Shown here: in pieces, positions 8,359-16,956 of the stretch | Layout of the letters: the number at the start of each line of letters is the position of its first letter | Position numbering within the stretch: the first letter of the stretch is position 1 | NCBI GenBank assembly: GCA_963830485.1 | Contig: CAWHNE010000022.1 | Location: 124,001 to 188,000, forward strand | DNA from: CAIWHR01 sp963830485 | GTDB lineage: Bacteria; Pseudomonadota; Gammaproteobacteria; Burkholderiales; Casimicrobiaceae | Length of the DNA stretch: 64,000 bases | Direction of reading: 5' to 3' | The notes under the pieces: generated by a model | The model's database searches: none | Seen by the model: the letters and a program-made list of their open reading frames with translations, nothing else | What the model was told of the DNA's origin: nothing | Translations under genes and position numbers: made by a program

Positions 8359-9969
8359 CTACATTTCGCCCGGCATCTCGGCTGGCGAGGGCTTTCTTTC
8401 CTCGACGATGATGCAGTCGGTCGTGAGGATGAGGCTCGCGATGGAGGCCGCGTTCTGCAGCCCGAGCCGCGTGACCTTGGTCGGGTCGATGATCCCCAGC
8501 GCCACCATGTCGCCGTACTCGTCGGTCGCGGCGTCGTAGCCGAAGTTGCCCTCGCCGGCGGCGACCTTCGCCACGACGACCGACGGATCCGCGCCCGCGT
8601 TGGCGACGATCTGGCGCAGCGGCTCCTCGAGCGCCCGGCGCACGATCCGGATGCCGGCGTCGCGCGCGAGCGTGGCGGCCTTCATCGCGTCGAGCACGCG
8701 GCGGGCGCGGATCAGCGCCACGCCGCCGCCCGGCCCGACGCCCTCGGCCACCGCCGCGCGCGTGGCGTGCAGCGCGTCCTCGACCCGCGACTTGCGCTCC
8801 TTCATCTCGGTCTCGGTCGACGCGCCGACCTTGATCAGCGCGACGCCGCCCCCGAGCTTCGCCGCGCGCTCCTCGAGCTGCTCGCGGTCGTAGTCGCTCT
8901 TCGTCTCCTCGATCGCGGCGCGAATCTCGCGAATACGCTTTTGGATCTCCTGCGGGACTCCGGCGCTGCCGATCAGCGTCGTCGTGTCCTTGTCGATCTC
9001 GATGCGCCGCGCGCGGCCAAGATCGGCGAGGTCGGCGTGCTCGAGCTTCAAGCCCGCCTCCTCCGCGATCACGGTTCCGCCGGTCAGGATCGCCAGGTCC
9101 TGCAGGAGCGCCTTGCGCCGGTCGCCGAACCCGGGCGCCTTCACCGCGCAGGTCTTGAGCACGCCGCGCAGCATGTTGACGACGAGCGTCGCGAGGGCCT
9201 CGCCGGTCACGTCCTCGGCGATCACGAGCAGCGGCCGGCCCTCGCCCGAGACCTTCTCGAGCAGCGGGAGCAGGTCGCGGATCGACGAGATCGCCCGGTC
9301 GTGGATCAGCACGTGCGCGTCTTCGAGAATCACCCGCTGCTTGTCCGGCTCGTTGATGAAATAGGGTGACAGAAAGCCGCGGTCGATCTGCATGCCTTCG
9401 ACCACCTCGAGCTCGATCGCCATCCCGCGGCCGTCCTCGGACTTGATCACGCCGTTGTCGCCGACCTTCGCCATCGCCTCCGCGATCATCTCGCCGATCG
9501 ACGCGTCGCCGTTGGCCGAGATGGTCCCCACCTGCGCGATTTCCTGCCGGGAGGCGCAGGGCCGCGAGTTGCGCTTGAGCGTCGCGACCACCGCCTCGAC
9601 GGCCGCGTCGATGCCGCGCTTCAGGTCCATCGGATCGAGGCCGGCGGTGACGTACTTCACGCCCTCGTTGACCATCGCCTGCGCGAGCACGGTCGCCGTC
9701 GTCGTGCCGTCGCCGGCGGCCTCGGACGTCTTCGCGGCGACCTCGCGCGCCATCTGCGCGCCCAGGTTCTCGAACCGGTCGGCGAGCTCGATCTCCCGCG
9801 CGACGGCCACCCCCGAGTTGATCACCGACGGCGGGCCATAGCTCTTCTCGAGCATCACGAGCCGGCCCTTCGGCCCGAGCGTGATCTTGACCGCGTCGGC
9901 AAGGACGTTGACGCCGGCGCACACCTTATCGCGCGCGCTGCGGTCGAACAGCAATGCCTTGGCGGCCAT
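8359..9969 (-). CDS. groL: GroEL/Hsp60 chaperonin, probable paralogue without groES
   Basis: 536 residues, full length for GroEL. Shows the ATP-site motifs VKITLGPKGRLVMLEK, AGDGTTTATVLAQ and EGVGPGGGVALIRA. The C-terminus ends KPSPAEMPGEM and lacks the GGM-repeat tail of housekeeping GroEL. No groES is present next to it; instead a 176-residue protein of unknown function precedes it by 22 bp on the same strand. This suggests a specialised extra copy that must borrow GroES or work differently. Several positions differ from the housekeeping consensus (CASRQEIAQVGTISAN for the usual VAT-type stretch). It is probably driven by the FNR-type promoter at 10563-10603. Confidence 0.93.
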   Translation of the reverse strand: MAAKALLFDRSARDKVCAGVNVLADAVKITLGPKGRLVMLEKSYGPPSVINSGVAVAREIELADRFENLGAQMAREVAAKTSEAAGDGTTTATVLAQAMVNEGVKYVTAGLDPMDLKRGIDAAVEAVVATLKRNSRPCASRQEIAQVGTISANGDASIGEMIAEAMAKVGDNGVIKSEDGRGMAIELEVVEGMQIDRGFLSPYFINEPDKQRVILEDAHVLIHDRAISSIRDLLPLLEKVSGEGRPLLVIAEDVTGEALATLVVNMLRGVLKTCAVKAPGFGDRRKALLQDLAILTGGTVIAEEAGLKLEHADLADLGRARRIEIDKDTTTLIGSAGVPQEIQKRIREIRAAIEETKSDYDREQLEERAAKLGGGVALIKVGASTETEMKERKSRVEDALHATRAAVAEGVGPGGGVALIRARRVLDAMKAATLARDAGIRIVRRALEEPLRQIVANAGADPSVVVAKVAAGEGNFGYDAATDEYGDMVALGIIDPTKVTRLGLQNAASIASLILTTDCIIVEERKPSPAEMPGEM

Positions 9970-9991
9970 CGCGGGTCTCGGAGGATGCGGG

Positions 9992-10522
9992 CTACGCGGG
10001 CTCCAGCCGGTGGTCGAGCGTCCAGTGTTCCGCGAGCGCGGCGATCACGTTGAGATCGGTGCCCGGCGACGCGTAGACCCAGGTCGGCCCGCTCTGGTCA
10101 AAGCGGTGCAATTCGCTGGCCCGGACGTTGACGCCCTGCACCGGCAATTCGAGCCTGTGATAGGCCTCGATTTCTTCGGCGGCCCGCGGATCGTCCGCGT
10201 AGAACAGCCACTCGTCGACAAACGCCGACTGCAGCCGGGCGAGCTCGTGGCGAACGGCTTCGGGCGCGGGACATTCGATATCCGCGACCGCCTTGCCGGC
10301 GCCGGTCACCCACGGCCCATGGACGTCGTCCTCGCGGCTCCGGCTGTACACCGTTTCCGCCGCCGAGTAGTAGCCCTCCAGCGCGAAGAACGCCGCGTCG
10401 AGGCCGTGGTCGCGGGCGCCGGTGAACCAGCCGTAGACGCTCGGACCCACGACGAGGTAGAAGCCCGCGGCCGCAACGCCCGCGCCGCGGGGAGTGTAGG
10501 CGAGATAGAAGCGCGATTGCAT
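9992..10522 (-). CDS. hypothetical protein upstream of groEL
   Basis: A 176-residue soluble protein that I do not recognise. Start at ATG 10522 with GAGG nine bases upstream; the open frame extends further but upstream codons look non-coding. It is rich in aromatic residues (FYLAYTPRG, FYLVVGPSVYGWFTG, WLFYADDPRAAEEIEAYHRLELP). No signal peptide or membrane segment is clear. It is followed by groEL after 22 bp, so the two almost certainly share a transcript and perhaps a job (client or cofactor), which is inference only. Confidence 0.72.
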   Translation of the reverse strand: MQSRFYLAYTPRGAGVAAAGFYLVVGPSVYGWFTGARDHGLDAAFFALEGYYSAAETVYSRSREDDVHGPWVTGAGKAVADIECPAPEAVRHELARLQSAFVDEWLFYADDPRAAEEIEAYHRLELPVQGVNVRASELHRFDQSGPTWVYASPGTDLNVIAALAEHWTLDHRLEPA

Positions 10523-10562
10523 CGTTACCGACCTCGTCCCGGAATTCGGCACCGCCAGGACC

Positions 10563-10603
10563 ATGGTAGACGCGGGGCCGAAACCGGCTTTGACCGGAGT
10601 CAA
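10563..10603 (-). promoter_or_regulatory. FNR/CRP-type promoter of the 176-residue protein-groEL operon
   Basis: TTGACCGGAGTCAA (10590-10603) is a perfect dyad; reading leftwards, the -10 box TACCAT lies at 10563-10568. Centre spacing is 31 bp, identical to the sites before hpf and the dksA-like gene. The predicted transcript begins near 10555, about 33 bp before the ATG at 10522. No -10 box stands at the matching distance on the right, so the divergent kinase gene at 10843 is probably not its main target. Confidence 0.6.
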
Positions 10604-10842
10604 CGATGCCCTCAAGGACGCGACGGCACGGCAAACCATGATGCCCGTCAACCGCGGAGGTGCCTTTCTCGCGATAATGAAACGGGGTGGCGCGGTACGC
10701 GAGTCTTGGATTCGACGGGGCTGAATGGAGCGTAGGCGCAAGAGAAGTCGGTCGCGCATCGGCGTCGGTCGCGGTTGCGACGGGGGCAGCGGGCGCCGGC
10801 AGGCTGCGGCATGCGCCTTGGCATGCACGTGGGAGGGCGGGG

Positions 10843-13476
10843 ATGTCCACCGTCGTCGCTGATCCCGCAGTGGAGCAGTCGCGGCTCGTCGCCGCGCTCG
10901 CCGATCCCGCCGTGTGGGGCGGCGGTTGCACGCGAGTGGAGCGCCTCGAAACGCACATCTCGCACGTGCTGCTGACCGGGCGCTACGCCTACAAGATCAA
11001 GAAGCCGGTCGCGCTCGGATTCCTCGATTTCAGCACGCTCGCGGCGCGCAAGCGCTGCTGCGAAGAGGAACTGCGGCTGAACCGGCGGCTCGCCCCCTCC
11101 CTCTACCTCGACGTGGTCGCGATCGCCGGTACGCCCGACGCGCCGGTCGTCGGCGGCGGCGGGCCAGTGCAGGAATACGCGGTCAAGATGTGCGAGTTCC
11201 CCCAGGACGCGCTTGCTTCCCGCCTGCTCGCGTGCGGCCGGCTCGCGCCGGAGCGCATCGACGCGCTCGCGGCGATGGTCGCCGCGTTCCACGGGCGGAT
11301 CGCGGTCGCGCCGGCCGACGGGCCGTACGGCACCGCGGAGGACATCCTCGCCTACGCGCGGCAGAACTTCGCGCAGACGCTGCCACTGGTCGAGAATGCC
11401 GCCGACCGGGCTGCGCTCGAGGCACTCCGCGCGTGGACGGAGGCCGAATTCGCGGCGCGTGCGGCCGCGTTCCGCGGGCGCCGGGAAGACGGCTTCGTGC
11501 GCGAATGCCACGGCGACCTTCACCTCGGCAACATTGCGGAAGTCGACGGCGAGCTCGTGATCTTCGATTGCATCGAGTTCAACGACCACCTCCGGTTCAT
11601 CGACGTCATGAGCGAGGTCGCCTTCGCCACGATGGATCTCGAGGACCGCGGGCGGCCGGACCTCGCGCACCGGTTCGTCAACGCCTGGGTCGAGGCAACC
11701 GACGACTACGCGGGCCTCGCGGTGCTGCGCTACTATCTCGTTTACCGCGCGATGGTGCGCGCGAAGGTCCACGCGCTGCGCGCGCGCCAGCTTCCCGCCG
11801 GACCCGCACGCGAGCGCCTGCTCGCGCAGCTCCGCGGCTACTTGCGGCTCGGAGGGCGCTACGCGCGGCCGCCGCGGCCGGCCGTCGTCATCACGCGCGG
11901 CCTGACCGGCTGCGGCAAGACGACGGCGACGCAGGCGCTCGTCGAGCAGACGGGCGCGATCCGCGTGCGCACCGACGTCGAGCGCAAGCGGCTCTTCGGG
12001 CTGCCGGCCGGCGCGAAGAGCGGCTCGGCGGTGGGCGGGGGGCTCTATACACCCGAGGCGACCGAGCAGACCTACCGGCGCGCGCGCGCGCTTGCCGCCG
12101 ACATCGTCGGCGCGGGTGGAGTCGCCATCGTCGACGCAACGTTTCTTGCGCGATGGCAGCGCGACCTGCTGCGCGGGCTCGCAGCGGTGCACGGGATCCC
12201 GTTCGTCATCGTCTCTTTCGACGCGCCCGAGGCGGCGCTGCGCGGGCGCATCGAGGACCGGATCCGGCGCGGCGCCGACGCCTCGGAAGCGAACCTCCGC
12301 GTGCTCGCGCACCAGCTCGAGACGCAGGAGCCGCTCGCGCCCGACGAGCGCGCCTTCGTCGTCGCCTTCGGCGCCGGCGCCCCGGTCGAGGACGCCCGTC
12401 GGCCCGAAGCGTGGCGGGGGGTGATCGAGCGCCTGGCGGCCGGTCCCGCAGCCGCACCCCCGCCGTCGCCCGACCCCGGCCTCATCGCGAAGGTCGCGTT
12501 CCTGTCGCGGCCCGGCAGCTATCCCGAGCCCGCCGCGTGCGTGCTCGCGACCGAGACGCACATGTCGTACGTGTTCCTGACCGACCGCCACGCGTGGAAG
12601 CTCAAGAAGCCGGTGCGCTACGACTACCTCGATTTCTCGACGGTCGCGGCGCGCGAGCGCGACTGCGCCGAGGAAGTCCGGCTCAACAGGCGCCTGACGC
12701 GCGATGTCTACCTCGGCGCGGTTCCTCTATCGGTCGACCTCGCCGGCGGGCTGCACGTCGGCGCAGGAGGCACGGTCGTCGACTGGCTCGTCAAGATGCG
12801 ACGCCTGCCCGCGGAGCGCATGCTCGACCAGCTGATCCACGTACGTGCGGTGCCGCAGGATGGCCTGCGCGCGGCGATCGTCCGGCTCTGCCGCTTCTAC
12901 CGCAAGGGCCCGCCGATCCCGATGTCGCCCGAGGCCTACGTCGAGCGGCTCGCCGCGGGCGTTGCGGGCAACCGACAGGCGCTTTACGAATCCGCGCACG
13001 CTCTGCCCGCGGAGCTCTACGAGCCCACGTGCGCGCGGCTTTCCGCGCTGCTCTCCGAGCGCGCCGCCTCGTTCGGCGATCGGGCGCGCGCGGGGCGCAT
13101 CATCGAGGCTCACGGCGACCTGCGCCCCGAGCACATCTGCCTCGCGGCGGAACCGCAGATCATCGACGCCCTCGAATTCTCGCGCGACTTCCGGATCCTC
13201 GATGCCGCCGACGAGCTCGCGTTCCTCGCGCTCGAATGCGAGCGGCTGGGCGCGCCGCAGCTCAAGGCGCTGATCCTCGAGACGTACGCCGCGGAGACCG
13301 GCGATACGCCGTCGGCGCCGCTCGTGCACTTCTACCAGAGCCACCGCGCCCTGATGCGCGCGAAGATCGCGCTCTGGCACCTCGCCGAGCCCGCGACCCG
13401 CGATGCGGCACTCTGGCGCGCACGGGCGGGCGATTACCTCCGCCTCGCGCGCGAGCACGTCCTGCAATGCCGATGA
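10843..13476 (+). CDS. three-part fusion: APH-like kinase, P-loop ATPase/kinase, second APH-like domain
   Basis: 877 residues. Residues 1-345: aminoglycoside phosphotransferase/kinase-like fold with ETHISHVLLTGRYAYKIKKP and the catalytic HGDLHLGN (His at 223) and IFDCIEFN. Residues 346-530: zeta-toxin/AAA-like P-loop domain with Walker A GLTGCGKT (353-360). Residues 540-877: a second copy of the first domain, ETHMSYVFLTDRHAWKLKKP, in which the catalytic motif is HGDLRPEH (757), the final Asn replaced by His. The two-domain APH-ATPase protein is known in proteobacteria; the added third domain is unusual. GGGAGGG precedes the chosen ATG. Substrate unknown; small-molecule or protein phosphorylation are both possible. 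Confidence 0.87.
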   Translation: MSTVVADPAVEQSRLVAALADPAVWGGGCTRVERLETHISHVLLTGRYAYKIKKPVALGFLDFSTLAARKRCCEEELRLNRRLAPSLYLDVVAIAGTPDAPVVGGGGPVQEYAVKMCEFPQDALASRLLACGRLAPERIDALAAMVAAFHGRIAVAPADGPYGTAEDILAYARQNFAQTLPLVENAADRAALEALRAWTEAEFAARAAAFRGRREDGFVRECHGDLHLGNIAEVDGELVIFDCIEFNDHLRFIDVMSEVAFATMDLEDRGRPDLAHRFVNAWVEATDDYAGLAVLRYYLVYRAMVRAKVHALRARQLPAGPARERLLAQLRGYLRLGGRYARPPRPAVVITRGLTGCGKTTATQALVEQTGAIRVRTDVERKRLFGLPAGAKSGSAVGGGLYTPEATEQTYRRARALAADIVGAGGVAIVDATFLARWQRDLLRGLAAVHGIPFVIVSFDAPEAALRGRIEDRIRRGADASEANLRVLAHQLETQEPLAPDERAFVVAFGAGAPVEDARRPEAWRGVIERLAAGPAAAPPPSPDPGLIAKVAFLSRPGSYPEPAACVLATETHMSYVFLTDRHAWKLKKPVRYDYLDFSTVAARERDCAEEVRLNRRLTRDVYLGAVPLSVDLAGGLHVGAGGTVVDWLVKMRRLPAERMLDQLIHVRAVPQDGLRAAIVRLCRFYRKGPPIPMSPEAYVERLAAGVAGNRQALYESAHALPAELYEPTCARLSALLSERAASFGDRARAGRIIEAHGDLRPEHICLAAEPQIIDALEFSRDFRILDAADELAFLALECERLGAPQLKALILETYAAETGDTPSAPLVHFYQSHRALMRAKIALWHLAEPATRDAALWRARAGDYLRLAREHVLQCR

Positions 13477-13499
13477 CGCCGCCGCGCCAGCGGCGGGCC

Positions 13500-14486
13500 T
13501 CAGCCCGCGAGGAGATCCGCGAGCGAGCCTCCTTCATGGAGCCGACGGATCGCCTCGGCGAACAGGCCCGTCGTGCTCACCTCCACGAGCTTCGAACGCA
13601 GCGCGGGCGCCGTGACCCGCACCGGCGGAATCGTGTCGGTGACGACGATTTCCTCGACCGTGCTCTCCGCGAGCACCTCGTTCGCGGCCGCGGCGAACAC
13701 GCCGTGCGTGGCGGCCGCGAGCACGCGCGCCGCGCCTCGTTCGCGGCACGCCTGTGCGGCGCGTGCGATCGTGGTGCCCGCGCTCACCAGGTCGTCGACG
13801 ATGATCGCCACCTTGCCGGCCACATCGCCGACCAGCGCCTCGCCACTCACTACGCCGGCGCTTCGGTACTTCTCGGCGAACGCTGCGCCGGGCGCCTTCC
13901 CGAGCGCGCGCTCGAGCCGGGCGCGGAACGCCTCCGCCCGCTTGATGCCGCCCGCATCCGGCGAGACCACGACGACGTCGGCGCCGGCGAGCCGCGGCGC
14001 GAAATGCGCGACGAAGAGCGGGGCCGCCTCGAGGTGCTCGGTGCGGCAGCGGAATGCGTTCTCGAACGCGGCGAGATTGTGCACGTCGAGCGTCACCACG
14101 CAGTCGGCGCCGACCGCCTCGAACATCGTCGCGACGTACCGCGTGGTGACCGGATCGCGCGGCTTCGTCCGGCGGTCCTTCCGCGCGTAGGCGAGGTACG
14201 GCACGACCGCGGTGACGCGGCCCGATGCCGCGTCCTTCAGCGCGCCGATGAAGAACAGCAGCCGCACGAGCTTGTCGTTGGCGCTCTGCCCCGGGTCGCC
14301 GCAAAGCGAGTGGATCACGTAGACGTCGCGGCCGCGCACGCTCACGAGCGGGCGCGCCTTGTGCTCGCCGTCTTCGAACTCGCGCTCCTCGTGCGGCGCG
14401 AGCGCGATGCCGAGCCGGCCAGCGACCGCCTCGCCGAACGCGCGGCTCGCGTCGAGCGCGAACAGGACGAGATCATCGTGCCCCAT
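13500..14486 (-). CDS. prs: ribose-phosphate pyrophosphokinase paralogue
   Basis: 328 residues of the PRPP synthetase family, which makes PRPP from ribose 5-phosphate and ATP. Visible: the ATP flexible-loop region PYLAYARKDRRTKPRDPVTT, the TLDVHN metal site, VVSPDAGGIKRAEAF and the PRPP loop VDDLVSAGTTIARA. The loops differ from housekeeping Prs (for example KPRDPVTT in place of RSRAPIT and VDDLVSAGTT in place of VDDMIDTAGT), so this is likely a second copy tuned for salvage or stress. It is divergent from the DHH gene with a 73-bp gap and ends 24 bp from the kinase fusion. Confidence 0.88.
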   Translation of the reverse strand: MGHDDLVLFALDASRAFGEAVAGRLGIALAPHEEREFEDGEHKARPLVSVRGRDVYVIHSLCGDPGQSANDKLVRLLFFIGALKDAASGRVTAVVPYLAYARKDRRTKPRDPVTTRYVATMFEAVGADCVVTLDVHNLAAFENAFRCRTEHLEAAPLFVAHFAPRLAGADVVVVSPDAGGIKRAEAFRARLERALGKAPGAAFAEKYRSAGVVSGEALVGDVAGKVAIIVDDLVSAGTTIARAAQACRERGAARVLAAATHGVFAAAANEVLAESTVEEIVVTDTIPPVRVTAPALRSKLVEVSTTGLFAEAIRRLHEGGSLADLLAG

Positions 14487-14559
14487 CGCCCTCCTCCCCC
14501 GAGCGCCGCGTCCGCGTCATGCCCGCCATCCTGAATCTTCCGGCGGCACACCGCAAGGC

Positions 14560-15516
14560 ATGACGTATTTCGACGTCTTCAACGGCGACGCCGACGGCCT
14601 GTGCGCGCTGCACCAGCTCCGGCTCGCCGAGCCGCGCGACGCAGTGCTCGTCACCGGCGTGAAGCGCGACGTCGCGCTGCTTGCGCGCGTGGCCGCCGAT
14701 CCCGGCGACGCGGTGACCGTGCTCGACATCTCGGTCGACGCGAACCGGGATGCGCTCGTCGCGCTGCTCGAGCGCGGCGTCGACGTGCAGTATTTCGACC
14801 ATCACTACGCCGGCGAGGTCCCGGTCCATCCGCGGCTCCACGCGATCATCGACCCGTCCCCCGCGGTATGCACCGGGATCATCGTCGATCGCTTCCTCGG
14901 CGGCCGGCACCGGACGTGGGCGATCGTCGCGGCGTTCGGCGACAACCTCGCCGCGGCGGCGCGCGAGCTTGCCGCGACGCTCGCTCTCGACCCCTTGCAG
15001 CAGGCGTCGCTGCAGGAGCTGGGCGAAGCACTGGCCTACAACGCCTACGGCGAGAGCGAGAGCGATCTGATCGTTGCGCCCGCCGCGCTGTACGAGACGC
15101 TGCGGCTCTACGCCGATCCGCTGCTCTTCGCGCGCGAGGAAGCGGTCCTCCGGCGGATCGCGGAGGCGCGCGGCCACGATCTCGAGCGGGCGCGCCGGAC
15201 GCGGCCCGAGCGCACCTCGGACCGGAGCGCGGTCTATGTCCTCCCTGCGGCGGACTGGAGCCGCCGCGTCCGCGGCGCGTTCGCCAACGAGCTCGCCGGT
15301 GCGTTCCCCGGGCGCGCGCACGCGATCCTGACGCCGAACGCGCAGCACGGATACACGGTGAGCGTGCGCGCGCCGCTCGCGGCGGGCACCGGCGCCGACG
15401 CGCTCTGCCGCCGGTTCGCGACGGGCGGCGGGCGCGCCGCGGCGGCCGGCATCAATCACCTCCCGGAGGACCGGCTGCCGGTGTTCCTGCGGCAGTTCGA
15501 GCGGGCTTTTTCGTGA
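14560..15516 (+). CDS. DHH-family phosphoesterase
   Basis: 318 residues. The motifs NGDADGLCALHQ, TVLDISVDANRD and the name-giving DHH within QYFDHHYAGE coordinate two metals in this family; an RNA-binding DHHA1-like end follows (FATGGGRAAAAGINHLP). Relatives hydrolyse nanoRNA, pAp or cyclic dinucleotides; which one applies here is unknown. The start ATG at 14560 is preceded by CGCAAGG; an in-frame extension to 14359 lies over the divergent prs gene and is unlikely. Its pairing with a PRPP synthetase suggests nucleotide turnover. Confidence 0.85.
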   Translation: MTYFDVFNGDADGLCALHQLRLAEPRDAVLVTGVKRDVALLARVAADPGDAVTVLDISVDANRDALVALLERGVDVQYFDHHYAGEVPVHPRLHAIIDPSPAVCTGIIVDRFLGGRHRTWAIVAAFGDNLAAAARELAATLALDPLQQASLQELGEALAYNAYGESESDLIVAPAALYETLRLYADPLLFAREEAVLRRIAEARGHDLERARRTRPERTSDRSAVYVLPAADWSRRVRGAFANELAGAFPGRAHAILTPNAQHGYTVSVRAPLAAGTGADALCRRFATGGGRAAAAGINHLPEDRLPVFLRQFERAFS

Positions 15517-15547
15517 CGGCACCCGCATAGCGGTGCGGCGGTCGGCG

Positions 15548-16369
15548 TCAAGCGCGGGCCGGTCCGGCGGACACGCGCGGAGCATCGTCGTCGCGCTCGT
15601 GCAGCCGCGTGATGCTCTCCACGGTCCGCGCGACCTCGTCGTCGGGGACCGGCGGCTTGCAGCGCGTCCGGTTCCAGCCGCGCAGGAGCTCCAGCACGAC
15701 CTCCGGATCGACGCCGTGCCAGAGCAGGTGGCCCGCGAACGAGGCGATCGCGTTGTTGCGATCGCCTTCACGCACGCCGAGCCGCGCGAGGTCGCGCCAG
15801 TGGAGCTGCGAGTGGCCGACGCGCGGCGCATCGTCGCGGACCAATGCCACGAGCCATCCCGGCAGCGGCGACGGCGGCCGATCGTCGGGCCCGTGCGAGC
15901 GCACCCACTCGTAGCGCCGTCCGCTCGCGTGCAGCGACGGCGGTGCCACCACGCACCCGCCTTCGCCGCGCACATCGATGCCCGGCGCGAGCCCCGCGCG
16001 ATTGCGCACAATGCCGTGCGGGCAGGCGAAGTACAGGTGCCGGCCGCCGCCGCCCGTCGCCGCCTCGAGCGTGGGCAGCACGGGCCCGTGCAGTCGCTCG
16101 AGCCGCGCGAGGCTATCCCCGCCGCCATGCCGCGGATCGACGTCGAGCACGACGAGCCCCGACACGACACCGGTGACGATCGCGACGTTCGGCTGCGGCC
16201 GCCGCCGGTACCAGGCAGCGATCTCGTCTGCCGTGGCAATCCGTCGCTGGAACTCCTGCCACGGCACGATCGGCCGCTTGCCGCGGGCCTCGATCGGGAT
16301 CACCGACCATCCGCGCCGCACGTAGTCGAGCGCCGCGCGCCCGATGTCCGGCCCCACTGTCCTGACCAT
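15548..16369 (-). CDS. bifunctional DNA primase/polymerase (prim-pol) domain protein
   Basis: 273 residues. The N-terminal prim-pol domain shows YVRRGWSVIPIEARGKRPIV, the metal motif VVLDVDPRHGG and the GGGGRHLYF and DVRGEGGCVVAPPS strands, all family hallmarks; a short primase-C1-like tail follows (RNNAIASFAGHLLW...). These proteins are normally encoded by phages, plasmids and integrative elements next to a helicase. None is present here, so this is a solitary copy, perhaps a remnant or a recruited host primase. The start at ATG 16369 is chosen because the upstream extension is low-complexity Arg-rich sequence. Confidence 0.85.
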   Translation of the reverse strand: MVRTVGPDIGRAALDYVRRGWSVIPIEARGKRPIVPWQEFQRRIATADEIAAWYRRRPQPNVAIVTGVVSGLVVLDVDPRHGGGDSLARLERLHGPVLPTLEAATGGGGRHLYFACPHGIVRNRAGLAPGIDVRGEGGCVVAPPSLHASGRRYEWVRSHGPDDRPPSPLPGWLVALVRDDAPRVGHSQLHWRDLARLGVREGDRNNAIASFAGHLLWHGVDPEVVLELLRGWNRTRCKPPVPDDEVARTVESITRLHERDDDAPRVSAGPARA

Positions 16370-16467
16370 TGTCCGTCCAATGCCTTCACCGCGGTCCGCG
16401 ACATTCCGTCGCACCTTCGTCCGTCCGCCGCGCGCGGCGACGTTCGGCCGGATCCGTGGGCCGCCCG

Positions 16468-16863
16468 CTACATCGTCGGCGTCGCGCGATGCGCGAACGT
16501 GTGCTCGCGCAGGCTCTGGCAGTCGACGCAGCGCTTGGCCGTCGGGAACGCCATGAGCCGCGCCGGCTCGATGTCCTCGTCGCAGTCGGAGCAGCGGCCG
16601 TAGCGATGGTGGCGGATCCGCTGCAGCGCCGCATCGATGTCGCGGATCTCGTCGACGTGCCGCTCGACGATCGCGTGCTCGAGGTCGGTGACCGCCGTCG
16701 CCACCGATTCGTCGCCGGCGTCCGGGACTTCCCCGGTCAGCTCGGCGATCGGATGCTGCCCCCACCGCACGAGCTCCTGCTGCGCCTCCGCGATCAGCCG
16801 CTTTCGACGCTCCTGCAGGCGGAGCTTCAGCGTGTGCGTCTGTTGCGTGGTGAGCTTCGGCAT
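16468..16863 (-). CDS. TraR/DksA-family zinc-finger regulator
   Basis: 131 residues. A coiled-coil N-terminal half (LTTQQTHTLKLRLQERRKRLIAE...) is followed by the C-terminal zinc finger CSDCDEDIEPARLMAF...CVDC (C-x2-C, C-x2-C). DksA-like proteins enter the secondary channel of RNA polymerase and change promoter choice with ppGpp. It lacks the tip DxxDxA of true DksA, so it is a paralogue. It has its own FNR-type promoter and stands close to the prim-pol gene (98 bp), which may be cotranscribed. Confidence 0.87.
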   Translation of the reverse strand: MPKLTTQQTHTLKLRLQERRKRLIAEAQQELVRWGQHPIAELTGEVPDAGDESVATAVTDLEHAIVERHVDEIRDIDAALQRIRHHRYGRCSDCDEDIEPARLMAFPTAKRCVDCQSLREHTFAHRATPTM

Positions 16864-16915
16864 GGCATCCCCTTCCGCGCGTCCCGCCTCGATCCGGGCG
16901 GCGCGTCCGGGAATG

Positions 16916-16956
16916 AGCGTAGCCCCGTTGGCGGGTCCGCCGTTGACGCAGATCAA
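16916..16956 (-). promoter_or_regulatory. FNR/CRP-type promoter of the TraR/DksA-like gene
   Basis: TTGACGCAGATCAA (16943-16956) is a perfect dyad. Reading leftwards, the -10 box TACGCT lies at 16916-16921, 31 bp centre to centre, the same as at hpf and the groEL operon. The predicted transcript begins near 16908, 45 bp before the ATG at 16863. The palindrome overlaps the last codons of the Tup regulator gene. Confidence 0.6.

Noticed and set aside
10914..14534. 1206-residue open frame on the plus strand
   Set aside because: Runs out of frame through the kinase fusion and antisense to prs; Arg/Ala/Pro-rich shadow of high-GC coding DNA.
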